Assembly: GCA_963761115.1 (NCBI GenBank)
Contig: CAVXFS010000003.1
Span: 558,001 to 622,000 of the forward strand
Origin: CAVXFS01 sp963761115
GTDB lineage: Bacteria; Pseudomonadota; Gammaproteobacteria; Burkholderiales; Gallionellaceae
Reading direction: 5' to 3'
DNA length: 64,000 bases
Part shown: positions 1 through 7,955 of the stretch, piece after piece
How the letters are laid out: each line of letters opens with the position of its first letter
How positions within the stretch are numbered: the stretch's first letter is position 1
Notes under the pieces: model-generated
The model's database searches: none
The model's input: the letters and a program-made list of their open reading frames with translations, nothing else
What the model was told of the DNA's origin: nothing
Translations under genes and position numbers: made by a program

Positions 1-596
1 GCGAACTCCTTTTCCAGGGCAGTGAGCGGTTCATCGATCAAAAACTCGCGCTCCAGCGTACGCACCGTGACGTACTTCAGTTCGGCACGCAAATACAGGA
101 TGGTTTCGACGGGAATCAGGAAAATCCTGCCTCTTTCATGGATCGACAGGTTCTTGCGCGCTTCGGGTGTGAGTTCCAGCAATTCCTCGGTGCGCAGGGG
201 CACCCTGTCCCTGGCGTGGGTCAGGGCATCGAACAGGCGCCCCAGACGGATAGGCTTTAACAGGTAATCGATCGCGTGCACTTCGAACGCCTTGATGGCG
301 TAAGCATCGTAGGCGGTGGTAAAGATGATGGCCGGCGGCTTGGGCAGCTTGGTCAGATGCCGGGCCAGTTCGATGCCGTCCATTTGCGGCATGCGGATGT
401 CCATCAGCATGACGTCGACGTGGATGACCTCGATCTCGGCCAGCTTGTCCAGCGCTTCATGGCCGCTGCCCGCTTCTCCCACGATCTCCAGCGGCAGTTG
501 CCCGGAACAATCGGCCAGCAATTCCTTGAGGCGGTTGCGTGCGGGAATCTCGTCATCCACGATGAATACAGTCAGGGGAAGTTCAAAGATGCTCAT
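1..596 (-). CDS. algR: LytTR-family response regulator, AlgR-like (3' end beyond window)
   Basis: Cytoplasmic DNA-binding response regulator, probable partner of the histidine kinase encoded just upstream. Reading from the start at 596, an N-terminal receiver domain carries the acidic pair VDDE, the phospho-acceptor region VMLMDIRMPQMDG and the conserved Lys in LLKPIRLG. It is followed by the beginning of a LytTR DNA-binding domain (ERGRIFLIPVETILYLRAE). The start codon overlaps the stop of the kinase gene by 4 nt (ATGA), so the two are translationally coupled. The last part of the LytTR domain lies left of the window. In pseudomonads AlgZ/AlgR controls type IV pili and exopolysaccharide; whether that holds here is inference, though a Pil-Chp cluster lies elsewhere in the window. 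Confidence 0.9.
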   Translation of the reverse strand, partial: MSIFELPLTVFIVDDEIPARNRLKELLADCSGQLPLEIVGEAGSGHEALDKLAEIEVIHVDVMLMDIRMPQMDGIELARHLTKLPKPPAIIFTTAYDAYAIKAFEVHAIDYLLKPIRLGRLFDALTHARDRVPLRTEELLELTPEARKNLSIHERGRIFLIPVETILYLRAELKYVTVRTLEREFLIDEPLTALEKEF

Positions 597-1639
597 CGAG
601 TTTCTCCATCAGCCGGGGTGGCCTTAATATACGGCAACACGATATGCACTTCATAGGTATTCGGGCCGTCACTCACGTTATATTGCGCTTCGATGTCAAA
701 TTGCAGGGCCAGACGCTCGCGGATGTTGGCCAGCGCCATCTTGTTTCCGGATTTGCTTCTGCCATGTTCATGCCGCGGGTTGCGCATCTCGAGATGCAGT
801 TCATGCTTGCTCCGGTACAGTTTGATCTCGATATTGCCGCCTCGCAGCGAAGGCTCGATGCCGTGATATACGGCATTTTCCAGTAACGGCTGAACTATCA
901 GCGGCGGTATCAAGGCGTCGGAGCAGGCCTGTTCAATTTGCCAGTCGATCTGCAGACGGTGCCCGAGCCGCAATTGTTCCAGCGCCAGATACTGGTGTGC
1001 AAGCGATATTTCATGTTGTAACGGTACCAGGTCGGTATTCTGGGACATGGCCATGCGGAACAGGTCGGACATGTCCTCGAGCGCGCTTTCCGCGCGTTTC
1101 GGATCGGAGCGGATGATTCCCAGCACCGCATTGATGGTGTTGAACAGGAAGTGCGGACGTATCCGCGCCTGCAAGGCTTGCAGACGCGCTTCATGCAGAG
1201 CGGGAGAAAGCGCAGTCGTGCGAATGCGGAAATAGGCGAGCAGTAATCCGGCGGCGGTGACGGCAAACAGGATATGGCGCGATAGATTGAATGCGGCCGA
1301 TTCCTCCAGTGATTTGTCCAGCGGACCTTCAAGGCCATAGATGATGAGCGTGGCCAGGATCACCAGCAGCGTTACCGCCGCATTTCCATACCAATAGGGC
1401 AGGCGCGATAACAGGGTGCCGAATGTGATCAGCAGCAACAAACTCACCAGCAATGCCGGCTGCAGCAAAGTGGAGATATCCAGTATCCGTTGCAGAATTT
1501 CCCGCCACGAAGATGCTTCCGCCAGCGCCACCATGAACGCCATGCCATTCACCGCCAGCACGATGCGCAAGACAACGCCGAGGCTGCGAAAATTCGGTAA
1601 TGCATGGAGCCCGCGGTTTTGATTTATACTCTGCGTCAT
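593..1639 (-). CDS. algZ: Sensor histidine kinase of the LytS/AlgZ (His_kinase) family
   Basis: Membrane-bound kinase of 348 residues. The N-terminal part (about residues 20-140) is hydrophobic with four or more likely membrane segments. The C-terminal part has the His_kinase box LQARIRPHFLFNTINAV, where the His is the expected phosphorylation site, and an ATPase N-box (PPLIVQPLLENAVYHGI). The open frame continues upstream to 1720, but ATG at 1639 is preferred: it is preceded by AAGGG and gives MTQSINQ, whereas the extension runs across the argH start. It is divergent from argH with only 40 bp between starts, so promoters overlap. The argH-algZ-algR order is known from Pseudomonas, but there hemC follows; here hemC lies 10 kb away. 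Confidence 0.85.
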   Translation of the reverse strand: MTQSINQNRGLHALPNFRSLGVVLRIVLAVNGMAFMVALAEASSWREILQRILDISTLLQPALLVSLLLLITFGTLLSRLPYWYGNAAVTLLVILATLIIYGLEGPLDKSLEESAAFNLSRHILFAVTAAGLLLAYFRIRTTALSPALHEARLQALQARIRPHFLFNTINAVLGIIRSDPKRAESALEDMSDLFRMAMSQNTDLVPLQHEISLAHQYLALEQLRLGHRLQIDWQIEQACSDALIPPLIVQPLLENAVYHGIEPSLRGGNIEIKLYRSKHELHLEMRNPRHEHGRSKSGNKMALANIRERLALQFDIEAQYNVSDGPNTYEVHIVLPYIKATPADGETR

Positions 1640-1679
1640 TTTATTACCCTTGTTTGCCGTACATTCTGGACAAGAGACG

Positions 1680-3068
1680 ATGACGATGCAAGATAAACAA
1701 GCCTGGTCGGGCCGTTTCAAGGAACCCGTGGAGGATTTGGTGAAACGCTACACTGCATCGGTTGCATTCGACCAGCGACTGGCGCTGTTCGACATTCAGG
1801 GTTCGCTGGCACACGCGCAGATGCTGGCCGCGTGCGACATCATCAGTGCGCAGGATCTGGGCGATATACGCCGCGGCCTGGCGCAGATCGAGAACGAAAT
1901 CATCAGTGCCGAGTTTCACTGGTCGATCGACTGGGAAGACGTGCACCTGAATATCGAGAGGCGGCTGATCGAACTGGTGGGCGATGCGGGCAAGCGCCTG
2001 CATACCGGCCGCTCGCGCAACGATCAGGTGGCAACCGACATCCGCCTGTATGTGCGGCATGCAATTGACGAGATCTGCACCCTGATCCATGGCTTGCAAA
2101 CTTCCCTGGTCGAGCTTGCAGCCAACCATGTGCACACCATCATGCCGGGGTTCACGCATTTGCAGGTGGCCCAGCCGGTCAGCTTCGCGCACCACCTGAT
2201 GGCTTATTTCGAAATGCTCAAGCGCGATACGGAACGCTTCATGGATTGCCGCAAACGGGTCAATCGGTTGCCGCTGGGCGCGGCTGCGCTGGCGGGTACC
2301 AGTTACCCGATCAAGCGTGAATATGTCGCCGAGCTGCTGGATTTTGATGGCGTGTGCGAGAACTCGCTGGACGCGGTATCCGATCGCGACTTCGCCATTG
2401 AATTTACCGCCTGCGCTGCATTGGTGATGACGCATTTGTCGCGCCTGTCGGAAGAACTGATCCTGTGGATGAGTCCGAACTTTGGCTTCATCGATATCGC
2501 CGACCGTTTCTGCACCGGCTCTTCCATCATGCCGCAGAAAAAAAATCCCGACGTGCCGGAACTGGTGCGCGGCAAGACCGGCCGTGTCAACGGTCACCTG
2601 GTCGCGCTGTTGACGCTGATGAAAGCGCAGCCGCTGGCATACAACAAGGACAACCAGGAAGACAAGGAGCCGTTGTTCGACACCGCAGACACCCTCACCC
2701 AGACCTTGCTCATCTATGCCGATCTGCTGAGCGGCGTCAGCGCAAGGCCGGAAGCCATGCGCAGTTCAGCATTGCAGGGATATGCAACCGCTACTGATCT
2801 GGCTGATTATCTGGTGAAGAAGGGATTGCCGTTCCGGGATGCGCACGAAGCCGTGGCACAGGCGGTAAGTTTTGCCGAGCAGGCGGGCCATGATTTGAGC
2901 GAACTGGAGCTTGCCGAATTGCGGCAATTTTCCAGCCTGATCGAAGATGACATCTACGCAGTCCTGACTCTGGAAGGTTCTTTGGCTTCCCGCGACCACG
3001 TCGGTGGCACCGCGCCGGCGCAGGTCACGGCAGCCATCGAGCGCGCGAGAAAATATCTGGACAGATAA
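1680..3068 (+). CDS. argH: Argininosuccinate lyase
   Basis: Last enzyme of arginine biosynthesis; cleaves argininosuccinate to arginine and fumarate in the cytoplasm as a homotetramer. The 462-residue product has the fumarase/aspartase-superfamily signature GSSIMPQKKNPD, the N-terminal WSGRF segment, TGRSRNDQVATD and the substrate-binding stretch HTIMPGFTHLQVAQP. Length is typical. ATG 1680 (MTMQDK) is chosen over the TTG at 1650; ATG 1686 is an alternative. It is divergent from algZ and followed by a minus-strand terminator hairpin and a short ORF, so it is probably monocistronic. Confidence 0.96.
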   Translation: MTMQDKQAWSGRFKEPVEDLVKRYTASVAFDQRLALFDIQGSLAHAQMLAACDIISAQDLGDIRRGLAQIENEIISAEFHWSIDWEDVHLNIERRLIELVGDAGKRLHTGRSRNDQVATDIRLYVRHAIDEICTLIHGLQTSLVELAANHVHTIMPGFTHLQVAQPVSFAHHLMAYFEMLKRDTERFMDCRKRVNRLPLGAAALAGTSYPIKREYVAELLDFDGVCENSLDAVSDRDFAIEFTACAALVMTHLSRLSEELILWMSPNFGFIDIADRFCTGSSIMPQKKNPDVPELVRGKTGRVNGHLVALLTLMKAQPLAYNKDNQEDKEPLFDTADTLTQTLLIYADLLSGVSARPEAMRSSALQGYATATDLADYLVKKGLPFRDAHEAVAQAVSFAEQAGHDLSELELAELRQFSSLIEDDIYAVLTLEGSLASRDHVGGTAPAQVTAAIERARKYLDR

Positions 3069-3072
3069 AAAT

Positions 3073-3096
3073 AGGGCGACCTGTCAAGATCGCCCT
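3073..3096 (-). terminator. Hairpin followed by T-run on the minus strand
   Basis: AGGGCGA (3073-3079) and TCGCCCT (3090-3096) form a perfect 7-bp stem with a 10-nt loop. Read on the minus strand the stem is followed by ATTTTTATC, the pattern of an intrinsic terminator. It would stop transcripts of the hemA-prfA-prmC-grxD operon. On the plus strand there is no T-run; the stem is instead followed at once by the ribosome binding site of the small ORF at 3110. Confidence 0.55.
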
Positions 3097-3109
3097 AAAG
3101 GAGGAGAGT

Positions 3110-3223
3110 ATGAAAAAGCGGGTTATTTCAACCCGGAGTTCCAACACCCGGGCCGACTATACTGGCGGAGCGGATAAAATCATATATGCCAAACGGCCTA
3201 GATATTCTGGTCAAACTGCCTAG
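3110..3223 (+). CDS. Putative 37-residue basic small protein
   Basis: A short ORF starting MKKRVISTRSS and ending YSGQTA. It is preceded by an unusually strong Shine-Dalgarno sequence (AAAGGAGGAGAGT directly before ATG), one of the best in the window. The product is rich in Arg/Lys, Ser and Thr and has no membrane segment. Codons 4-9 overlap a hairpin (CGGGTT/AACCCG). The 3' end runs into a 22-bp-period direct repeat, and the stop TAG is inside the second copy. I do not recognise it; it may be a real small protein or a leader peptide remnant. Without homologues it stays tentative. Confidence 0.35.
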   Translation: MKKRVISTRSSNTRADYTGGADKIIYAKRPRYSGQTA

Positions 3224-3226
3224 ATA
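3190..3226. repeat. Two direct repeats with 22-bp period
   Basis: CAAACGGCCTAGATA at 3190-3204 recurs as CAAACTGCCTAGATA at 3212-3226, with one mismatch in 15. The centre spacing of 22 bp is two helical turns, as in many tandem regulator binding sites. It lies between convergent genes, over the 3' end of the small ORF. No matching regulator is recognised. Confidence 0.5.
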
Positions 3227-3245
3227 ATCGGACGAAAAACTAGTA

Positions 3246-3557
3246 CTACCCGCCTTTTAGCGCGTCACCCAGTTCCCCGCTCTGGTACATCTCGCTGACG
3301 ATATCGGAGCCGCCGATAAACGTGCCGTTGATGTAAAGCTGCGGAATGGTCGGCCAGTTGGCGAAATCCTTGACGCCCTGCCGGATCTCGGGATTGGCCA
3401 GTACATCCACCGTGTAGATGTCCTTCACCCCAAGGCTTTGCAGGATGCGTACCACGTTGGCGGAAAAACCGCATTGCGGAAACTGCGCGGTGCCTTTCAT
3501 GTAAAGCACCACCGGGTGTTCAGTGATTTGTTGCTTGATGAGTTCTTGCGCGTCCAT
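3246..3557 (-). CDS. grxD: Monothiol glutaredoxin, Grx4 family
   Basis: A 103-residue single-domain glutaredoxin with the monothiol active site CGFS (residues 28-31, in QFPQCGFSANVV), the WPTIPQLYING cis-Pro strand and the GGSDIV glutathione-binding motif. Family members bind a 2Fe-2S cluster with glutathione as a dimer and deliver Fe-S clusters in the cytoplasm. It is the last gene of the minus-strand run hemA-prfA-prmC-grxD, 66 bp after prmC, and is followed by the terminator-like hairpin near 3.08 kb. Confidence 0.95.
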   Translation of the reverse strand: MDAQELIKQQITEHPVVLYMKGTAQFPQCGFSANVVRILQSLGVKDIYTVDVLANPEIRQGVKDFANWPTIPQLYINGTFIGGSDIVSEMYQSGELGDALKGG

Positions 3558-3623
3558 GATCGGTTTGCCTTCTATTTGTCGAGTAAATAAGTAGGGTATT
3601 CTATCCGTGCCTGTCCGTTCGGG

Positions 3624-4523
3624 TCAAGCCAATTGTCCGGCGCTGACCCGCTCGATGCCCGCCAGATCGAATGCCGAAAATACCCCATTCAATCCGGCAT
3701 CTTGCAGCAAGCTGCGGACCGCTGCGGCCTGGTCGTAGCCATGTTCGAACATCAGCCAGCCGCCGGGATGAAGATGAGCTGGGGCACCGTTGACGATGCG
3801 GCGGATATCGTCCAGCCCATCGTCACCGGAAGCCAGTGCAGATTCCGGCTCTAAACGCAGGTCGCCCTGCTGCAAGTGCGGATCGCCTGCCGCGACATAG
3901 GGCGGATTCGACACGATCAGGTCGAAACGCTGTGCGGCAAGCTGTTCGAACCAATCGCTTTGCAGCAGGACCAGGTTCGCCACCTGGATCGCTTGTGCCG
4001 GATCGATCTTCCCTGCCGCTGAGGCAGGTTCCAGCAGGAGCTGCGCATTCTCGTATGCCACGACCAGCGCCGCCGCCGAGGCGTCCACCGCGACGACTTC
4101 GGCATCCGGCCGGGCATGGGCGATGGACAAAGCGATCGCGCCGCAGCCGGTGCCGAGGTCAAGCACGCGGCAAGCGCGCGCGGATATGCGCTGCAAGGCC
4201 AGTTCAACCAGCAATTCGGTTTCAGGACGGGGGATCAGCGTGGCGGGAGCGACCTTGAACGTCAAGCCGAAGAATTCGCGCGCGCCGATGATGTAAGCGA
4301 GCGGTTCGCCGTGCAGGCGGCGTTCCTGCAGCTCGCGATAGCGGACATATTCATGTTCGTCCAGTTTGCGCTCCGGGTGTGCCAGCAGGTATGCGCGCGA
4401 AACCTGCAGCACATGCTGCAGCAGGCTTTGCACTTCGATGCGCGCCGAGTCGATCTCCAGCAGCAACGCTACCGAGAATTTAGCGGTATCGCGGATCAGT
4501 AGTTGCTGGATGCTGCGAGACAC
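3624..4523 (-). CDS. prmC: Peptide chain release factor N5-glutamine methyltransferase
   Basis: SAM-dependent enzyme that methylates the Gln of the GGQ motif in release factors RF1 and RF2. The 299-residue product has an N-terminal helical domain (about 1-85) and a Rossmann methyltransferase domain. Visible motifs are IPRPETE near residue 100, the SAM loop LDLGTGCGA (122-129) and the catalytic NPPY (206-209). It follows prfA, its own substrate gene, by 4 bp. The prfA-prmC pair is widely conserved. Confidence 0.96.
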   Translation of the reverse strand: MSRSIQQLLIRDTAKFSVALLLEIDSARIEVQSLLQHVLQVSRAYLLAHPERKLDEHEYVRYRELQERRLHGEPLAYIIGAREFFGLTFKVAPATLIPRPETELLVELALQRISARACRVLDLGTGCGAIALSIAHARPDAEVVAVDASAAALVVAYENAQLLLEPASAAGKIDPAQAIQVANLVLLQSDWFEQLAAQRFDLIVSNPPYVAAGDPHLQQGDLRLEPESALASGDDGLDDIRRIVNGAPAHLHPGGWLMFEHGYDQAAAVRSLLQDAGLNGVFSAFDLAGIERVSAGQLA

Positions 4524-4527
4524 AATG

Positions 4528-5610
4528 TCAGTTTTCCTGGGCCAGGGTGGCGAGCTGCTCTGCCTGGTATTCCGCCATCAGCGCGCCGGTCAGTTCGCCG
4601 ATGTCGCCGTCCATGATCTGGTCCATCTTGTACAGCGTGAGGTTGATGCGGTGGTCGGTGACGCGCCCCTGCGGGAAGTTGTAGGTGCGGATGCGCTCGG
4701 AGCGGTCGCCGCTGCCGACCAGCGATTTGCGCTCGGCAGCCAGCTTGCTGTGGGCGTCGCGCTCTTCCTTGTCCTTGATGCGCGCGGCCAGCACCCGCAT
4801 CGCCTGGGCCTTGTTCTGGTGCTGTGAGCGCCCGTCCTGGCATTCCACTACGGTGCCGCTCGGAATGTGGGTGATGCGCACGGCGGAGTCGGTCTTGTTG
4901 ATATGTTGTCCCCCTGCGCCCGATGCGCGAAACGTGTCGATGCGCAAGTCGGCGGGATTGAGCACCACCTCGCTGACATCGTCCGCTTCCGGCAGTATCG
5001 CCACGGTACAGGCGGAAGTATGGATGCGCCCCTGCGCCTCGGTGGCAGGCACGCGTTGCACGCGGTGTGCGCCTGATTCGAACTTGAGCATCGAGTACGC
5101 GCCCTGTCCGACGATGCGCGCGATGATTTCCTTGTATCCACCCACTTCACCGGGACTTTCCGAGATCACCTCCACCTGCCAGCGGTTACGTTCGGCGAAA
5201 CGGGAATACATGCGGAACAGGCTGCCGGCGAACAACGCGGCTTCATCGCCGCCGGTGCCGGCGCGAATCTCCAGGAACACGTTGCGCTCATCGTTGGGGT
5301 CTTTTGGCAGCAGCAGTTTCTGCAGTTCGATCTCGAGCTGTTCCAGGCGCGCACGCCCGGCCTTGACTTCCTCCTCGGCGAATTCGCGCATGTCGGGATC
5401 GTTGACCATGCCCTGGGCGGCGGCGATATCTGCTTCGCAGGACAGGTAGGCATTGAAACTCTCCACCACCGGCACCAGTTCGGCGCGCTCGCGGCTGAGC
5501 TTGCGGAAATTATCCATGTCGCGGGCGGCGTGTTCACTGCTCAACAGATGGCCGACCTCATCCAGCCGTTCGCTCAACTGGGCGAGTTTGGAGGCGATGC
5601 TGGGGTTCAT
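4528..5610 (-). CDS. prfA: Peptide chain release factor 1
   Basis: Terminates translation at UAA and UAG. The 360-residue length is standard. The stop-codon-recognition tripeptide PAT is at residues 188-190 and the peptidyl-tRNA hydrolysis motif GGQ at 233-235 (SGAGGQHINKTDSAV). The start codon overlaps the hemA stop by 4 nt, which indicates translational coupling. It is upstream of prmC, whose product modifies this GGQ. Confidence 0.97.
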   Translation of the reverse strand: MNPSIASKLAQLSERLDEVGHLLSSEHAARDMDNFRKLSRERAELVPVVESFNAYLSCEADIAAAQGMVNDPDMREFAEEEVKAGRARLEQLEIELQKLLLPKDPNDERNVFLEIRAGTGGDEAALFAGSLFRMYSRFAERNRWQVEVISESPGEVGGYKEIIARIVGQGAYSMLKFESGAHRVQRVPATEAQGRIHTSACTVAILPEADDVSEVVLNPADLRIDTFRASGAGGQHINKTDSAVRITHIPSGTVVECQDGRSQHQNKAQAMRVLAARIKDKEERDAHSKLAAERKSLVGSGDRSERIRTYNFPQGRVTDHRINLTLYKMDQIMDGDIGELTGALMAEYQAEQLATLAQEN

Positions 5611-6872
5611 TCGTGCGGGGGCAGGTGGTAGATGCGGTGCACCATGTCGAGAAAGGTTTCGCGTTCGCTGGCATGCACCTGGTTCAGCGCATGGGTCGGC
5701 GCATGCAGGAACTTGTTGGTCAGGCTGTTGCTCATCGCTTCCAGCACCTGCGTCATGTCTTCACCCTTGGCCAGCAGGCGCAGGGCCTTTTCCATTTCGT
5801 GGCGGCGATGACGCTCGGCATGGTCGCGCAAGGCGCGGATGGTGGGCACCACTTCGCGCGATTCTATCCACTGGATGAAATTGGCCACGCCGGAATCGAT
5901 GATGACCTCGGCTTCCTTGACCGCGCCTTGCCTTGCATCCTGACCGTCGCGCACCACTTCTGCAAGGTCATCCACCGAATACAGGAATACGTCATCCATC
6001 TCGGCGACCTCGGCTTCCACGTCGCGCGGGACGGCCAGGTCCACGATGAACAGGGGGCGATGCTTGCGCACCTTGAGCGCGCGTTCGATCATGCCCTTGC
6101 CCAGGATCGGCAGCGGGCTGGCGGTACAGGTAACAATGATGTCGTGGTGTCCTAATTGTTCCGGCAGCTCTTCCAGGGTGATGGCATGGCCATTGATGCG
6201 TCGCGCCAGGATCTGGGCGCGTTCCAGCGTGCGGTTGGCAACGGTGATGCGCCTGGGAGAGCGTGCCGCGAAATGTACCGCGTTCAGTTCGATCATTTCC
6301 CCTGCGCCGATGAACAGCACGCTCTGTTCCGAGATGCTCGGGTAGATGCGTTCGGCCAGTCGTACTGCCGCCGCTGCCATGGAGATCAGGTTGGCGCCGA
6401 TCTCGGTCTGGGTGCGCACATCCTTGGCCACCGAGAAGGTGCGCTGGAACAGCTTGTGCAGCATGAATCCCAGCGTGCCGGCCTGTTCGGCATAGCGTAC
6501 AGCCTGTTTCATCTGCCCCAGGATCTGCGGTTCACCCAATACCATCGAGTCCAGACCGCTGGCAACGCGGAATGCATGCTTGACCGCCAGTTCGCGCGAC
6601 AAGGTGTAAAGATAGGGCTCGATATCCCGGGATTCCAGTTGGTGGTAGTTCGCCAGCCAGTTGATTATCCGGTCAGGATCCTGGGTGCTGCAATAGACCT
6701 CGGTGCGATTGCAGGTGGACAGGATGGTCGCTTCCTTGGCCGAGCCATGCTCGACCAGGTTATGCAACGCCGGTTCCATCGTCTCGACATCAAACGCGAT
6801 CTGCTCGCGCACATTGAGGGGCGCGGTCTGATGGTTGATGCCAAATGCAAATAATTGCATATTTGAACTCAT
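5607..6872 (-). CDS. hemA: Glutamyl-tRNA reductase
   Basis: First enzyme of C5-pathway tetrapyrrole synthesis; reduces glutamyl-tRNA(Glu) to glutamate-1-semialdehyde with NADPH. The 421-residue protein shows the N-terminal GINHQTAP motif, the catalytic Cys54 in STCNRTEVY, the GEPQILGQMK signature and the NADPH-binding GAGEM. An internal Met5 is an alternative start. It leads the hemA-prfA-prmC-grxD run. The rest of the early heme genes (hemC, hemD, hemX, hemY) lie 3-6 kb further on. Confidence 0.97.
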   Translation of the reverse strand: MSSNMQLFAFGINHQTAPLNVREQIAFDVETMEPALHNLVEHGSAKEATILSTCNRTEVYCSTQDPDRIINWLANYHQLESRDIEPYLYTLSRELAVKHAFRVASGLDSMVLGEPQILGQMKQAVRYAEQAGTLGFMLHKLFQRTFSVAKDVRTQTEIGANLISMAAAAVRLAERIYPSISEQSVLFIGAGEMIELNAVHFAARSPRRITVANRTLERAQILARRINGHAITLEELPEQLGHHDIIVTCTASPLPILGKGMIERALKVRKHRPLFIVDLAVPRDVEAEVAEMDDVFLYSVDDLAEVVRDGQDARQGAVKEAEVIIDSGVANFIQWIESREVVPTIRALRDHAERHRRHEMEKALRLLAKGEDMTQVLEAMSNSLTNKFLHAPTHALNQVHASERETFLDMVHRIYHLPPHE

Positions 6873-6891
6873 GAATATTAGCTAGCGCGGG

Positions 6892-6897
6892 ATTATA
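6892..6897 (-). promoter_or_regulatory. Probable -10 box of the hemA operon
   Basis: On the minus strand a perfect TATAAT lies 20-25 nt upstream of the hemA start codon. No good -35 hexamer is seen at 16-18 bp, so this would be a weak or activator-dependent promoter with a very short leader. Confidence 0.4.
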
Positions 6898-6993
6898 GTG
6901 GCAACGGACATGGAATGCTATCGGCGCCAAAGGGTTGGATGCCATGCAGTATATATCTTCTGGCCGCAATTCGTCCCACAGATGAGATGTCCA

Positions 6994-7905
6994 TCAACCC
7001 TGGCTGGCCGATTGTCCCGGTGGTTGATCAGCCGGGATGAGTGGCTTCATGGCGGCAAGGGCAGCGCCCACAGTTGGATAACGTAATACCACTTTCAATT
7101 CCTGCTTCATTCTGGCGTTGGTCAAACGGCGCGATTCCTTCATGAATGACCAGAGCGCGGGCGATACGGCTTGTTCAACTTGCGCGCGTGGCAGACGGGG
7201 CGGGCAGGGCAGGCCATAAGCATTTGCAACGGCGTCGAAATATGCGCCCATTTTCAGGACGCTGTCGTCGCTGGCGTTATAGATCCGGTTCAGTCCGGCA
7301 TAACGCAGGCCACGCACAACGATCACCGCCAGGTCATCAGCATGGATGTGATTGGTGTAACTGTCTTCATCGGCAACGATAGCGGGCGCGCCGGCACGCA
7401 GTCGGTCCAGGGGCAGCCGCTCGGCGGCATAGATGCCGGGGACGCGCAGGATGCTGGCATGCACCTGATTGCGCTTGACCCATTTCCTGATCTGGCTTTC
7501 CGCGTCGACGCGCCGTTGCGCACGCAAAGATTGTGGATAAACGGCAGTCGTCTCGCTGACCTGGTCGCCGGCGCGATCTCCGTATACGCCACTGGTACTG
7601 ATATAGATCAATCGCCCGGGAAGGCGGCCGCGCGAAAGCGATGCGAGCAGGTTGCGGGTGCGCTGATCCCTCGTTCCTGTATTGCCGGGCGGGGCCAGGT
7701 GCAGCACGATGTTTGCCAATCCTGCCAGCCGGTACAAACTGCGGGCATCATCCAGGTCGCCCGGCAGTGGTATGATGCCCGCATCGCGCAATGCCTGATG
7801 GCGCGCGGGATTGCGCACCAATCCATACAATCGATAGCGCTGGCGCATCAGTGGTGCAACGCGCATGGCTATATCGCCGCAACCGATAATCAGAACCCTG
7901 TCCAT
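6994..7905 (-). CDS. NAD(P)-binding Rossmann protein, extended/atypical SDR family (YeeZ-like)
   Basis: The 303-residue cytoplasmic protein begins with a dinucleotide-binding strand-loop-helix (VLIIGCGDIAMRVAP, residues 4-18) and has an epimerase-type YISTSGVYGDRAG segment with catalytic-like Ser/Tyr. Extended-SDR enzymes act on nucleotide sugars or related substrates, but the YeeZ branch has no settled reaction. Its start is 50 bp from the divergent flavin-reductase gene. It lies downstream of no obvious partner, so no pathway is assigned. Confidence 0.8.
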   Translation of the reverse strand: MDRVLIIGCGDIAMRVAPLMRQRYRLYGLVRNPARHQALRDAGIIPLPGDLDDARSLYRLAGLANIVLHLAPPGNTGTRDQRTRNLLASLSRGRLPGRLIYISTSGVYGDRAGDQVSETTAVYPQSLRAQRRVDAESQIRKWVKRNQVHASILRVPGIYAAERLPLDRLRAGAPAIVADEDSYTNHIHADDLAVIVVRGLRYAGLNRIYNASDDSVLKMGAYFDAVANAYGLPCPPRLPRAQVEQAVSPALWSFMKESRRLTNARMKQELKVVLRYPTVGAALAAMKPLIPADQPPGQSASQG

Positions 7906-7955
7906 TGGGCGATTATGCGTTAAAATCGCCGACTTCGCGCAAGTGAATAACCCTA

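Noticed and set aside
1644..2597. 317-codon minus-strand ORF opposite argH
   Set aside because: Antisense to the well-supported argH; rich in His and Gln as expected for shadow frames.
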